From contig CM055100.1 in the NCBI GenBank assembly GCA_029204225.1, forward strand, positions 64,153,067-64,217,066: a stretch of DNA of 64,000 nt, written 5' to 3'. The translations under genes and the position numbers were made by a program. This DNA is from Diphasiastrum complanatum. Its lineage: Eukaryota > Streptophyta > Lycopodiopsida > Lycopodiales > Lycopodiaceae. The notes beneath the pieces were generated by a model. That model was not told the DNA's origin and searched no databases. It was given only the letters and a program-made list of their open reading frames with translations. Positions 21,690 to 33,827 of the stretch are shown here, one piece after another; positions within the stretch are counted from its first letter, which is position 1; each line of letters starts with the position of its first letter.

Positions 21690-24600
21690 TCTACAATCAT
21701 GGATTCAGTAGGGCGACCCTGCTCCAGGCCTCAGATCGTGCTCAAAACGATCCACAAGAGAGTTTAATCTGATAATTTTCAGAGAAGGGAGGCGCGGCCG
21801 CAGACAGGGAGGTCGCGGGCTGTTCGCGCGCCCAACGCAATAGACAGCTTAGTGTACCGAAGACCATAGCGACTATAGGAGCATGGTTCGATGCCCAGAT
21901 GCAGTTTGGACCTTTGGATGAGGTGTCAAATGAATCGACAGTCTAGAATCTATGATGGGAAAGAAATTTGAACCACAAGATTTGGTTCAACCATTGGATG
22001 AGCTTTGAACAGGGCCCTGAAGAAGTGAAGTGCATTCTGGCCTTCAACTTCATTAAAAATTTTCATACTGAAAGTTGAGTTGGGTCCCTTCACAAGTGAA
22101 GAGTGAAGTTTCTTCAAAGTGAAGAAAGGAGCAGTTCGAGACGTCAAATCCGTCAAGAATCATGTTTCTGAAGTCAAAGTTGAATAGTGCCCGCATGGAG
22201 CAAGGAGAGCACATTTAGACATACATGACCAAAATCAAGACAATGAGAGATGAACTGCATTCTATTGGAGAGCGCATACGTGATGTGGACTGGTGCATAA
22301 TGCATTATGCGGCATTGCAGAACCCTATCAGATGTTTGTGAGTAGAATAGCATCAAGAGAAAGATTGCCAACCTTTGACAAGCTCACATGAATCTTGATG
22401 CCGGAAGAGCAACAACGAGAAATGGTGAAAGCTAGACGTCAAAATACTGACGATCAGGCACTTGCGACACGCCAAAAACAAGGCAAGGGCAAGGGCAAGA
22501 AGAAGTCTAAGCAGCAATTTGCCAAGTCTCAGGAGGATGAGGGATCTTCCAGCAAAACTAAGAAGAAAGGCAAGTGCTTCCATTGTGGTAAAAAGGGCCA
22601 TTGGAAGAGTGAATGTCGAAATTCCTAGCGGAACAAGACAAGGAGAAACCAAAACAAGCAGGTAACCTTGTCGATGAGGGTGAGATTGAAGACTCTGGCA
22701 TCTTCATATTTGCATTGTCATCTAATCAAGATGATCAAGCATGGTATATTGACTCAAGAGCCACAAGACACATGACAGGTAAAAAGAATTGGTTTAGTAG
22801 TTTGAAGCTGTTGGATAATGGAACATCTGTTTCACAAGCAAATGGTGAGGTGTGCATGATCAAGGGGATAGGCACAGTTTCAATCCAACTGCCTGATGGC
22901 AAAAGTAGGATGATCAGGGAGGTACTTTACGTACCAGGTTTGAAGAAAAATCTACTTTCTGTTGGAGTCATTACTGATCAAAAGTTGAAAGTAGAATTCG
23001 CCCATGATCGTTGCTTTGTGAAGGATGCGAACCAAAAGTTCAAAGTTATTGCAAATGGAGTAAGAGAGCCCAATACAAAATTGTACAGGTTGAATGCTAC
23101 AATCAAGGGACAACATGGACTTCTATCGTCCATTCCTTTGCAAACTGAGTTGTGGCACAAGAGGCTTGGTCACTTGAACTTGGGAAGCCTCAGTTTGATG
23201 AGAAAATTGGAGATGGTAACAGGACTGCCTACCATAGAAGATCACTTGAAATCGAAGTGCGAATCTTGTGTATATAAGAAGCAGCATCGAGAGAAGTTCA
23301 ATAAAGGGGGTGTTGCAAGAGCAAAGAACATCTTGGATTTAATCCACACAGATTTATGCGGGCCTATGAAGACCATGTCCTTAGGAAAAGCCTTCTATTT
23401 TATGACCTTTATTGATGATATGTCACGTAAGATGTGGATCCACTTCTTGAAGAAGAAATCAGATGCATTTGATAACTTCAAAAACTTGGTCGAAAATCAG
23501 ACAGGTAGGAAGATCAAAGTCCTAAGATCAGATAGTGGAGGTGAGTATAAGTCTAATGACTTCAATGATCTTTGTGATTAATGTGGGATTAAAAGACAAT
23601 TTACGCAAGCTCATACTCCTGCCCTCAATGGTGTAGCTGAGCGCAAAAATCATACGATTGTGGAAAGTGCCAAATCTATGCTAGCTGAGATGAAACTACC
23701 AAAAGATTTTTGGTCAGAAGCATGTAGCACGACAGTCTATCTTCAAAATAGAAGTTGTACCATTGTCATACCAAAGATAACATCTGAGGAAGCATTCACG
23801 AAGAAGAAGCCAAAGGTGAACCACTTGTGAATCTTTGGATGTAAGGCCTTTGTATACATTCCTAAGGAAGAGAGGCGTAAACTTGATGTAAAAGCTATCA
23901 AGTGCATATTCCTAGGATATGATGATCATGTGAAGGGCTATAGATATTTTGATCCAGTCGAAAACAAAATCCGTATAAGTCGTGATGTTATCTTTGATGA
24001 ATCCATGATGTATGAAGACGAGGATGTTGAGAAGATAGATACATCCAGTAGGAAAGATGGTATAGTGAGGATACCACCTGATGATGATCCATTCAGTGAC
24101 CTTCCGAGTGATGAACATGAGGATACATCTCAAGATACTACCACTCAACCTCAAGAAACAGGTTGGAGAGGTAGGGACAAAACTTTTGGTGCAAGAAGGA
24201 TTGAAGTTGCAGGTGACAGACAAAGGAGAAGGATGTACCGTGGGATACATTTTCACCAGGAAGCCGATCACGTAACAAAAAGCTCCCTAAGTGGTTTGAG
24301 AGATTGATGGAGAGCCGCGACATAGATGACTTTCTAGGATCATCTAACCAGGGAGAGCTACAAAGATGAACAAGAGAGAAGATACTACCTGAAAGATATG
24401 AAGCGAATTATGCTCTTTTATCTAGCATTATTCAAAGCAAAGAACCTTCGACTTATGGTGAAGCGAAGGATGATGACATTTGGGTCAAGGCCATGGGAGA
24501 GGAGATGGAGTCAATTGCTAAGCATAACACATGGGACTTAGTAGAACCACCAGTTGGCAAGAAACCCATTGGTTGCAAATGGATATACAGGACTAAGTAC

Positions 24601-24870
24601 CATGCAGATGGAAGTATAGCAAAGCACAAAGCAAGGTTGGTGATCAAAGGGTACGCACAAAATAAAGGCATTGACTATGAGAAGACCTTTGAGCCGGTTT
24701 GTAAGTGGAATACTCTACGTCTACTTATTGCTTCAGCTTCACATTTTGGTTGGCCTTTGCATCAGATGGATGTGAAATCCGCTTTTCTAAATGGTGAGTT
24801 AGAAGAAGAAGTGTTCATGGATCAACCTGAAGGCTTTGTAACGGAAGGACAGGAAAATAAAGTATGTCGT
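21690..24870 (+). pseudogene. Element F gag-pol up to the middle of RT
   Basis: Gag is heavily broken between 21690 and 22400 but shows MTKIKTMRDELHSIGERI and FVSRIASRERLPTFDKLT in different frames. A good knuckle, CFHCGKKGHWKSEC, lies at about 22576-22617. A long open stretch 22613-23579 covers the protease (WYIDSRATRHMT: D-S-R instead of D-S-G), pre-integrase LWHKRLGHLN and the integrase core (THIS region shows FMTFIDD and LRSDSGGEY). After a stop the integrase continues with NGVAERKNHTIVESAKSM and RDVIFDES. RT begins at 24493 with HNTWDLVEPPVGKKPIGCKW and reaches VFMDQPEGFV before the deletion. Confidence 0.88.
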
Positions 24871-24945
24871 CTTGTTGAGGAGAGTGTTTTATGTTTGTGT
24901 TATTGTGTAGCATGATCTGTGTTCCTGTGCAAAGCAAATTCTAAG
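24871..24945 (+). repeat. 3' LTR end of element F (fragment)
   Basis: It matches the last 75 bp of the F 5' LTR. The join to RT falls in CTTGTTGAGG, which resembles CTTGCTGAGG in the 5' LTR, so short shared sequence may have guided the deletion. Confidence 0.8.
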
Positions 24946-24952
24946 TGGCTGA

Positions 24953-27244
24953 ACATGGTATTAGAAGACAGTTCACCACTTTCTATTCACCTCAATAGAA
25001 TGAGACTGCAGAGAGAAAGAATTGAACTCTTCTCAACTCAGCCAGATCCATGCTACATCAAGCACACCTACCTGCGAAGGTTTTGGACATAAGCTACTGC
25101 CACAACCTGTTATGTGTAGAACAGATCCAGCACCGAAGCCATCAATAACAAGACTCCTCATGAAGTTTGGCATGGGCACAAGCCCTGTGTCAACCATTTA
25201 AAAATCTTTGGTTGTATATGTTTTTTTCACATTTCTAAACAACTTAGGAAGAAGCTGGATCATAGGACAAATAAATGTATTTTCATTGGCTATCCTGATG
25301 AACATAAAGCTTATAAAGTTTATGATCCATCCACCAATGTAGTATTTGTCTCTAGGGATGTAATATTTCAAGAGCATACATACTATGATTTCAAACAACC
25401 ATGAATAAATGATGCTATGTCACTTCATCCTATTTTACGAAGCATGGATTCTTCCAACGTTGATGTTCCTTCTACGGAACCTGCAGCTACAACTACAGAA
25501 GCCGAGCAACCGACAATACCTGTCATCAAACCAGACCAAGCAAGCTCGAACAGATCTGAAGAAATTCAAGAAGAAACATGATCGCATCCTGGTCAACCCA
25601 ACGTCCACAGATCCTCACATACTCAGACAGTTCCTGAGAGGTATGCACCTCAATCATTCTGGACTTCATCAAAAGAACCAAAGAGCCTAGCTGAAGCAAT
25701 TAACTCCAAGGATGTTGTGAAGTGACAAGAAACTATGGAAAGCGTGTACAGTTCACTTTTGACGAATCACACTTGGACACTAGTCGACTTCCCCACTCAC
25801 AAGAGAGTTATCGACAACAAGTGGATCTTCAAGAAAAAGATCAACTTTGATGGTTCCATTGCAAAATGGAAGCACGGCTGGTGGCTAAAGGATTCCTCAA
25901 GTCCAAGGAGTGGATTATCAAGAAATTTTTCAGTCATGTCGTCAAGATGCAGTCAATCAAGACTCTGATTGCATTAGCAGCCGCAGAAGACCTCGAAATG
26001 CACCAAATGGATGTCAAGACAACATTTCTCAATGGCAATGTCAAAGAGGAGTTGTACACCTTCTTGCCGGAAGGATTTGAAGTCAAAGGCCAAGAGCACA
26101 AAGTGTGCAAGCCGCATAAAGCAATCTACGGTCTGAAACAGGTCGCAAGAGCATGGTTCGATAGAATCAATTCTTATCTCATTCAATTGGGATTTGCAAA
26201 CAATTTAGTTGACTCTAATATTTATTCAAAGCATATAGGCACCAATTCAGTTCAAATAGTTCTTTACGTAGATGATGCATTTATTTTGTCTAACAACACT
26301 TCGCTTCTGCACACTACTAAGAGTGACTTGTCAAAGGAATTTGACATGATTGATTTAGGAGCTGTCCATTCTTTGCTAAAAATTCACATTACTAGAAATA
26401 GACTTCAGAAGAAGATCTATCTTAGCCAGCAGACATATCTAAAAGGCATTTCAGAAAAGTTTCATATGTCCGATTGCAAATCAATTGATACTCCAATGGA
26501 TCCAAGTATGGTATTGACTGAACCTACTTGTGTTGATTCTGATAGTGCAGTACTCGACATAGCAAAGTACTCTTATAATTCACTAATAGGATTTTTGATG
26601 TATGCAATGATGTGTACTAGACCAAATTTAGCATACACTGTTAGCACGTTAAGTCAATTCATTGGAAAACATTAAAGAGAGTGATGAGATATATTCAGGG
26701 AAGTTTAGATCACATCTTATGTTACGATGGAAACGTTATCGAACCACTCGTCCTGCGAGGCTACTCCGACTCAGATTGGGGAGGAACAGTCTCTACCAGA
26801 AAATCTACCTTCGGGTTCTGTTTCTATTTGGCAGGGGGACCGATTTCGTGGAACTCAAGGAAGCAGAAATCAGTTGCGCTTTCTTTGACAGAGGCAGAGT
26901 ACATCGCAGCATGTCAAGCTTCAAAAGCAGCTATATGGATCAGGTTATTACTTCACGACTTACATCACACTCAGTTTAATGCTACCACCATTCTATGTGA
27001 CAACTTGAGCTGTATTTCACTGTCTCTGAATCCCAGATTTCATGGCAAATCTAAGCACATAGAAATCCAGTATCATTTCATTCGGGAGAAAGTTTTCTCA
27101 GGGCAAATGATCCTTCAATACTGCTCCACAACAGAAATGGTCGCAAACATCTTCAACAAAATGCTTCCCAAGATCAAGCACCCAAAAATCTTCAACAAGC
27201 TGAACGTGACGAAGATGCTCACCAACCGTGTCCTTAAAGAGGAC
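24953..27244 (+). pseudogene. Element E integrase end, reverse transcriptase, RNase H and polypurine tract
   Basis: Integrase resumes with HGIRRQFTTFYSPQ and ends with HLKIFGCICFFHISKQ and VSRDVIFQEHTYYD near 25390. RT starts at 25735 (NHTWTLVDFPTHKRVIDNKW), shifts frame near 25866 and stays open to 26675, with MHQMDVKTTFLNGNVKEELY and IVLYVDDAFILS (YVDD near 26268). RNase H at 26681-27280 has GYSDSDWGGTVSTRKSTFGF, LTEAEYIAACQA and the terminal NIFNKMLPK. The polypurine run TTAAAGAGGAC lies at 27234-27244. Confidence 0.9.
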
Positions 27245-28594
27245 TGTTGGAAATTAAGCCCACAGTTGTCTCCTTGGTGAATGACTAATTTCTATTTCAT
27301 AATTCTTCTTGCATGTTTATTGATCATTGATCTAGGGTCACTTGAAACAAACTTTGGTTCTATGTCTGCTCATCTGATACCTGCAGGAATCACAAACTTA
27401 GACAGCCAATTTATTTGAAGAACGTCTACAACGGGCTTCCGGCTAATCTCCAGCAAAGGGTAACCAATCCTATCATAATTTCAAAGTTCAGATGTTAAGT
27501 TTAATAACTTGAATTCATTGAAGACTTGGCCATCTTCATGAACTTCCACAAAACTTGCATTTAGAACAAGTCTGCAAAAATACACTACTTTTTCAACAGT
27601 CTGCAATACACTTTGTTTTCAACAGCTTCAAATTTTTTGCATTTCCCCGAAATGCGAAAGCTTTCATAGTTCAAAAGTTTAAATGTTTTTAACACACTTG
27701 CGACTTTTTGCAAAAAATACGAAGAGAGAGAAAAATGCCGAAGGTCATCTATTTTCATGCGTTAAACTGTTTTAAAGACATCGTCTTTTTGATAGCACCT
27801 TCGACTTTTGCGAAAAATACAAAGAGAGAGAAAAATCCCGAAGGTCGTCTAAAATAAAAGAGGAACGTTCCAGCGATATCCTTGTCCACGTCAATGTTGG
27901 TGAATTATTGATCGTATATACTGTGTATAGTTGTCACAAAAGCCATATACTTCCAAGTACAACGGCTTTTCTAATTAGGTGACAAGCATTCAATGTAATG
28001 AATACACGGATGAAATCTATAAATAGATCGTCCAAGCACAGATTAGTTGTTGCTCCGTCCATGAGACACATTATTTGAGCCTCCCAATTACGCCGTCAAT
28101 TTTTTGTTGTAATTGCTACTTGTATTGTGCTTCAGTGCAATATAGTAGGAGCTTGCTTTTATCTGTGTACAACGTATGCACTTTCACTGCTGTTTGATCG
28201 CGCTTGTTTACTCACTCTGATCAAAACACGGACGTCTACGACTTCTCAGTTTCTGATCAGACGATGGATGTCTTTGACGCCTGAGGAACTCGCGATTTCA
28301 TACTACTCTTCCATTTATTTTCAGAACTATACTTCACATTGAATCTGATTTCAAAACTATAACACACACAAACCATCTCTAATCTCTTCGGTGGACTGTA
28401 CTCTTGTTTTAGAGTATGAATTAACTTTTAAGATCATGTTGGGCAATCATAACATTTAAAGCTGTGATCACATTTAGCATAAACTGTCTATCACACTGTT
28501 TTTGCATTTAACAGCCGATTAGATCGGGAGAGCTGTTCCGCAATATTTCTACTCTCTTCTCTGTTCGCGTTCTTCTATATCCCTTGTCCCATCA
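27245..28594 (+). repeat. 3' LTR of element E
   Basis: It begins TGTTGGAAATTAAG right after the polypurine tract and ends CCCATCA. The 5' LTR matches it from about 27330. A TATA-type box CTATAAATAG lies near 28017. Confidence 0.87.
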
Positions 28595-28984
28595 TGTGGG
28601 ACCCACCAAGGTACATATTTACATTATTTAACTTAGCTAGATTTGCCAATCTTGGCAATTTTTCACAAAAAGAATAGAAAAAAATTAGCTTTAAGCAAAA
28701 TCGTAGTTGTTGAAATTAAGTTTAAAGTTATTGGTTAATGTGGGATTTGTATTCTATACTTGTTCTAGAAAGACCAACTACAAAATCCATAAAAATAATT
28801 TTACAGCATTGAGATGGAATTTTCAACAACAACAATATTACTTTAAGTGTTGTGTTTTAGCCATCTAGCACTGCCTCTTAGTAGTGTAAGATTCTATGCA
28901 ACATTTCATCTTTGGCCAAAAGCAGTGCATCATGAAATTCAAACAAGATTTTATTAAAAATAACAATGTCACTTGGTACACATA
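28595..28984. other. No gene recognised
   Basis: AT-rich flank between element E and chimera G. I see no open frame, LTR end or named repeat here. Confidence 0.5.
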
Positions 28985-29485
28985 ATTTTTCATCATGGAT
29001 GAAATTCAAACTGAAAAACATTTTGATGGAAAAGGAGCTATGGGAGATCGTGACAGGTGAAGAGATAAGGCCAGTGATTGAAGAAGATCAGTGGGCATTT
29101 GACAGGAGAAAATGAAAAGCACAAAATGTCATTAACTTATCAGTTAGAGATGCAATTATTCCCTACATTTCGGATTCAGAAGGACCAAAAGAAGCATGGG
29201 ATACGTTGAAGCCATTGTTTGAGACCACAAACACATCTCGAGTGCTATTCTTGAAGACGAAGCTGCACACATTGCGGATGGATGATGGTGCAACTGTTGC
29301 TAATCACCTACTGATGATCAAAGAGATTCATGACCAATTAGCAGCAGTTCGAGAGCGAGTACAGGATCGTGAGATCGTGCAGTTGACATTGAATAGTTTG
29401 AGTGAGTCACATCAAATGTTTGTGACAAGTATAGCCACACGAGAAAATCTTCCAATCTATGAAGAGTTAGGTGGATTGAGTTTTT
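28985..29485 (+). pseudogene. Copia gag fragment forming the left part of chimera G
   Basis: The reading gives ELWEIVTGEEIRPVIEEDQW, one stop near 29114, then an open run DAIIPYISDSEGPKEAWDTL, TNTSRVLFLKTKLHTLRM and LNSLSESHQMFVTSIATREN. This is a copia capsid. It differs from the gag of B in this window, yet it is followed without a gap by pol sequence of the B family. The switch point is near 29482, in TTTTTCATGA. Confidence 0.85.
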
Positions 29486-31283
29486 CATGAAGAAGAAAAG
29501 TCCAATCTTGGAGGGGCCGAGATCAAGCAACCTCAAAATCTATCACCTTTTGTTATTGAAGACAATCAACATATGGAGGAGTCGAGATTTGAAGATGGAA
29601 GTCCTCGGATTTTCACTCCTAGAAGATCCATGAGAGAGAGATTCGAGCCTAAGAGGCTCACTTATGATGACAAAGGAAAACAAGTGGATTTTGATTCCAC
29701 TTATGCTTACTTTGTTTCTCACGAGGAGCCCAAAGTATCCAAGAAGCCCTCAATACCAAGGAGTGGTATGAGGCCATGAAGATTGAATATGATGCCTTGA
29801 TCACCAACCACACATGGGAGCTAGTGGAACCACCACCTAACATGCATGTCATTGGATGCAAGTGGGTGTTCAAGATCAAGTACAATCATGATGGCTCCAT
29901 CAACAAGTACAAGGCAAGATAATGTGCTAAAGGCTTTGCACAAATTTATGGCCTTGACTATGAAGAAACCTTTGCTCCTATAGCAAAGATGGTGACAATA
30001 AGAATCATAATCTCTCTTGCCTTATTTTTTAAGTGGAAACTGTTTCAACTTGATGTCTCCAACACTTTTTTGAATGGCTATCTTGAGGAGGAGATATACA
30101 TGGAACAACCTCAACGATTTATCAAGGATAAATCTAAGGTGTGTTTGCTATTTAGAAGTCTTTAGGACTTGAAGCAAGCACCTAGATCATGGTATTCAAG
30201 ACTCAACAACTTTCTACTTTCATTAGGATTTGTGCTTTGTGACTATGATCCTTCTATGTACTTAAAGTTTGATGGTAGTAATATTGTCATTCTCCTAATC
30301 TATGTAGATGACATTCTTCTTCGTGGAAGTTGTTTGATGCTAGTTCAAGAAACCAAAGATGCATTAGGAAAAGAATTTAAAATGCAAGATCTAGGAGAGA
30401 TCCATTACATTTTGGGCCTTGAGATTGATTTTCATGAAGAGTATGCTTTTATTTGTCAATCTAGATATGTCTTTTCTATTTTGTGAAAATTCAATATGCA
30501 AAGTTGTAAAGGCATAGATACTCCCATGGAGCAACATGTAAAAGATCCTAGTAAAGGTGATGAAAGATCCTTCGAGGACATAACACTTTATAGGAGTCTT
30601 ATAGGCTCTTTAATTTGGCTTACTATCACTAGACCCGATTTGAGCTATTGTGTGCACAAATTGAGTCACTTTATGCACGATCCCAAGATCCAACATTGGA
30701 AGATGGCCAAGAGAGTTCTAAGATATGTATCTTCTACTCAAGATTATGGTTTATTGTACAAGAATGAAAATCTAACCATTGTTGGCTATTCGGATTCCGA
30801 TTTTGCAAGTGATAAAATGGATCGAAAGTCCATTAATGCATATACTATCTTTTCTGGAGGCAATCTTGTGTCTTGGCTTTCAAAGAAGCAAGATACCATA
30901 TCTCTATCTTCTTGTGAGGATGAGTACAAAGCACTCACTACAACAACTAAAGAGGTGCTTTGGATCAAGAGGTTAATCATGGAGCCAAAGTGCATCAAAG
31001 AGGATGATCTTCCCTTGATCAAATGTGACAACATATCAGCCCAAGCTCTTGCAAATAATCCTATTTTTCATGCAAGAAGCAAGCATATAGAAGTGGCACA
31101 CCATTTTGTAAGGGAAAAGCTCATTGGAGGTGAAATCAATTTGGAACACGTCGACACATCTTCATGTATTGCTGATCTTCTCACAAAGAACTATGTAAAA
31201 GTGCCTTCTCAAAACATAGGTCTAATCTTGGTCTTATCTCAAGATCGATGCTTGATCCACATTAGATACATTTTTAGGAGGAG
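29486..31283 (+). pseudogene. Copia linker, RT and RNase H of the B family (chimera G)
   Basis: The sequence is a close relative of 1042-2830 read on the opposite strand. It includes SRFEDGSPRIFTPRRSMRER, NHTWELVEPPPNMHVIGCKW, KLFQLDVSNTFLNG, ILLIYVDDILLRG (YVDD near 30300) and, from 30496, a long RNase H frame with ITRPDLSYCVHKLSHFM and SCEDEYKALTT. Stops occur near 29920, 30164 and 30484. The terminal LLTKPL seen in B is shifted here to LLTKNY by a frameshift. The polypurine tract TTTTTAGGAGGAG is at 31271-31283. Confidence 0.9.
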
Positions 31284-31640
31284 TGTCAAAATATTGAAAA
31301 AATCTATCTAATGTTGTGAGTAGGGGTCCTAAAAATGCCAAAGATGAATTAAGCTCTTTTGGCTTAGTAAAGACTCATCTTAGAATAAAATATTCAAGGT
31401 AGGTAGAAGTAGAAACTCGAGCTACCATAGGAATTGCCATTTGTACTTTGCATGCCACATTTAATGCATGAAAAGACTAGGTGGCACAATTAGACATAGT
31501 GAGGTGGCTTGAATAAGTCTAGATAGCTTGAGAGGTGGATTCACAACTCCAATTCAACTCAAAGTAAGAGGAGAGTCCATGGATCTATATATATTGATGT
31601 ACTCTCATTGAGAAGATGATAAAATTTGTGTGTAATGCTT
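31284..31640 (+). repeat. Partial 3' LTR of the B family
   Basis: It starts TGTCAAAAT after the polypurine tract and matches the reverse complement of the B LTR up to GTGTGTAATGC at about 31640. The remaining 250 bp or so are missing. A TATA-like CTATATATAT lies near 31587. Confidence 0.88.
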
Positions 31641-32064
31641 GTGCAACTCGTACCCATAGGCGTCTACGAAAGTTTGTTTCTTTGTTTTTTTTTTTTTTTT
31701 AACAGAAAAAGGCCTTCGACAGTCATGGGAGTCCATCACTACGAAAGTAATGACGAACTATACTCCGGCAATTCTGACAGGTATATCTTCAACCATCCCC
31801 CGTGGACAGACTGTCGTTTGATCAGCCAACTCTTCTTCTTCTTGCAAATGTTTAATCCATTGCCTCATATCCTGGTAACTTCTTTTTTCTACATGGAGAT
31901 TTAGATAGACTCCAGATGTTGTTGGTATATCAGTTAATGGTATAGAATCAACAGGTATTGGATCTACTACCGGTCTTTCTACTTATGTGCTCTGGTAACC
32001 ACCATCTGTGGTTCAATTTGAGCTACTGGTCTTTGCTTATTTGTTATCCAATTCACATATACCC
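31641..32064. other. Unassigned stretch with poly-T run
   Basis: A run of about 16 T lies at 31686-31701. The rest contains no feature I can name with confidence. It may be part of the decayed flank of element H. Confidence 0.45.
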
Positions 32065-33255
32065 TTAAGAGTTGTGGGGGTACGTAAATGGCTCAATACC
32101 CAAGCCGGTAGAACCTGAATTGCTTCCAGCATGGGAAACAAAGGATGGCAAAGCACTTGCCATTGTATCCCTGAATCTGAAGGACACTCATATTGCTCAC
32201 GTGTCAAACAACACCACCTCCAAAGAAGCATGGGATATCCTTACAAGCATCTACAAGATCTCAGATGTGTTCACTCGCCTCTTCTTGAGGAAGAAGATGC
32301 TGACACTCAAAATGAGTGAAGGCACCTCAATAAGTGACCATTTGAACGAGTTCAAACAGTTGCTAAACCAACTGGCTGTAATAGGATCACCTATATTAGA
32401 AGAAGACTCTACCATGTCTCTTCTTGCCAGTCTTCCATCCTCCTATGACAATTTAGTGTTGCTTTTTAGCAACACTCCTGTGCTGTCTCTACAAAAATTG
32501 ACAACAAGTCTGTTGCAGGAAGAAGTAAGGAGGAAAAGCTTGTCCACATCAACGAGTACCAAATCCATGGCACTCTACTCAACCAAGCAACAGTCCAAGA
32601 AGAAGAAAGGCTTCAAGGACAAGAAGACAAAGGTAGAATAGTCAACAACATCGCAACCACAACAGCAATAGCACGGCCAATCATTGTCCAAGACCAAGCT
32701 ATTTTGAAGGTATTGCAAAAGAATCAACCACGATATCAAGGACTGTCGCATCCTCAAGCATAATGGAGCCAGAAAGAAGATGCAGCAGCAACAACAACAA
32801 GACAACTCTAACATAGTCAAAGATTTGCAAGAAGATGAGAGAGTGCTGATGATACAAGATCAACCCAGTAGGGATGCCCATCAATGGTATCTCGATTCAA
32901 GTGCCTCTCAGCACATGACGCCATGCAAAGACCTCTTCTCTACACTCACAGCTACAAAATCGAAGTACATCTTCTTTGGTGACTCCAGTTCACATCATGT
33001 TGAAGGCCAAGGCTCTATTCGACTACAATTCTCTGATGGCATCACTAGGTAGCTTAATGGTGTACTTTATGTACCCAAATTAACAGAAAACTTATTGTCT
33101 ATAAGCAAGATCACTAATCAAAGCTATAGAGCTTTGTTTACTGCTAGGCGATGTACTATTTTAGATGAGAATTCAAAGGAAATCTTCTCTCCTTATAGAG
33201 AAGGAAATTTGTACATACTGAGTCACGATGTTGCACTTTCTGTGAGCTCTCAGGG
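32065..33255 (+). pseudogene. Ty1/copia gag and protease (element H)
   Basis: The gag frame 32072-32641 is nearly intact from LWGYVNGSIPKPVEPELLPA through LPSSYDNLVLLFSNTPVLSL to LLQEEVRRKSL. A degenerate knuckle (RYCKRINHDIKDC) follows near 32712. The protease opens with WYLDSSASQHMTPC near 32888 (D-S-S instead of D-S-G) and ends in LNGVLYVPKLTENLLSISKI. The reading ends at SVSSQ near 33252, where it jumps straight into RT. Pre-integrase, integrase and the first half of RT are missing. Confidence 0.87.
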
Positions 33256-33780
33256 CCTGGTATGACATAATTAATCACTTCTTGTTGCAGCACAATTTTA
33301 CTTCTTGCTCCGTAGACTGCAATGTATATCTTAGGCGTAAAGGGTCAAGCTATGTCATAATAGCATTATACGTTGATGATTCTTTAATTATCAGCAATTC
33401 AAATCACTTATTACAGAAAACCAAATCTCTACTTTCATCAGAATTTGAGATGACTGATTTAGGCCCTGTCCATTACTTTCTTGGTATGGAAATCAGCAAA
33501 GATCGTGCAGGCAGAAGGATAGTTATAAGCCAAGAATCCTACTTGACTAATGTAGTTCGCAGATATGGCATGGAGGACTGCAAGCCCATAGACACACCTA
33601 TGGATCCAAGAGCTAAGCTGTCCAAAGACATGTGTCCCCAAACTCGAGCAGATCAGCAAGAAATGTGCAGGTATCCTTATGTGTCTGTTATATGATCTAT
33701 TATGTATTCTATGATCTGCACATGATCTGATCTAGCATATGCAGTAAGCAGCATTGTCTCGGTACATGTCTAATCCAGGC
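33256..33780 (+). pseudogene. Element H second half of RT (after internal deletion)
   Basis: The reading resumes as AWYDIINHFLLQHNFTSCSV, then IIALYVDDSLIISN (YVDD near 33372), FEMTDLGPVHYFLGMEI and DCKPIDTPMDPRAKLS. It decays after 33690 with SDLAYAVSSIVS. RNase H is absent. The pattern means two large deletions. Confidence 0.87.
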
Positions 33781-33813
33781 CTACAACACTGGAAAGCATA
33801 ACTTGAAACATAA

Positions 33814-33827
33814 GAGCTCTGATGCCA
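33814..33827 (-). other. Primer binding site facing left (element I)
   Basis: The minus strand reads TGGCATCAGAGCTC starting at the edge of the LTR at 33828. It is one base from the initiator-Met complement TGGTATCAGAGC. It shows that an oppositely oriented element, now lacking its body, abuts element H. Confidence 0.75.

Larger units (their letters stand above)
20916..24945 (+). mobile_element. Nested Ty1/copia retrotransposon (element F), truncated
   Basis: F is about 4.03 kb and sits in the integrase gene of E. The flanks repeat TGGCTGA (20909-20915 and 24946-24952), of which 5 bp is the expected duplication. The 5' LTR is about 273 bp (20916-21188). Only the last 75 bp of the 3' LTR remain (24871-24945), joined directly to the RT. 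A deletion therefore removed the rest of RT, RNase H and the start of the LTR. Removing F restores the E reading (SDYMAE then HGIRRQF). Confidence 0.9.
17846..28594 (+). mobile_element. Ty1/copia LTR retrotransposon (element E) carrying nested element F
   Basis: E has a 5' LTR truncated at its left end (17846-19126), a primer site, gag, protease, integrase, RT, RNase H, a polypurine tract and a 3' LTR (27245-28594). Element F (20916-24945) interrupts the integrase. Without F, E is about 6.7 kb. The 3' LTR begins TGTTGGAAATTAAG, which the left copy lacks, so no target duplication can be checked. Several stops and frameshifts are present. By eye, E is close to elements A and H in its gag-protease region. 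Confidence 0.9.
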
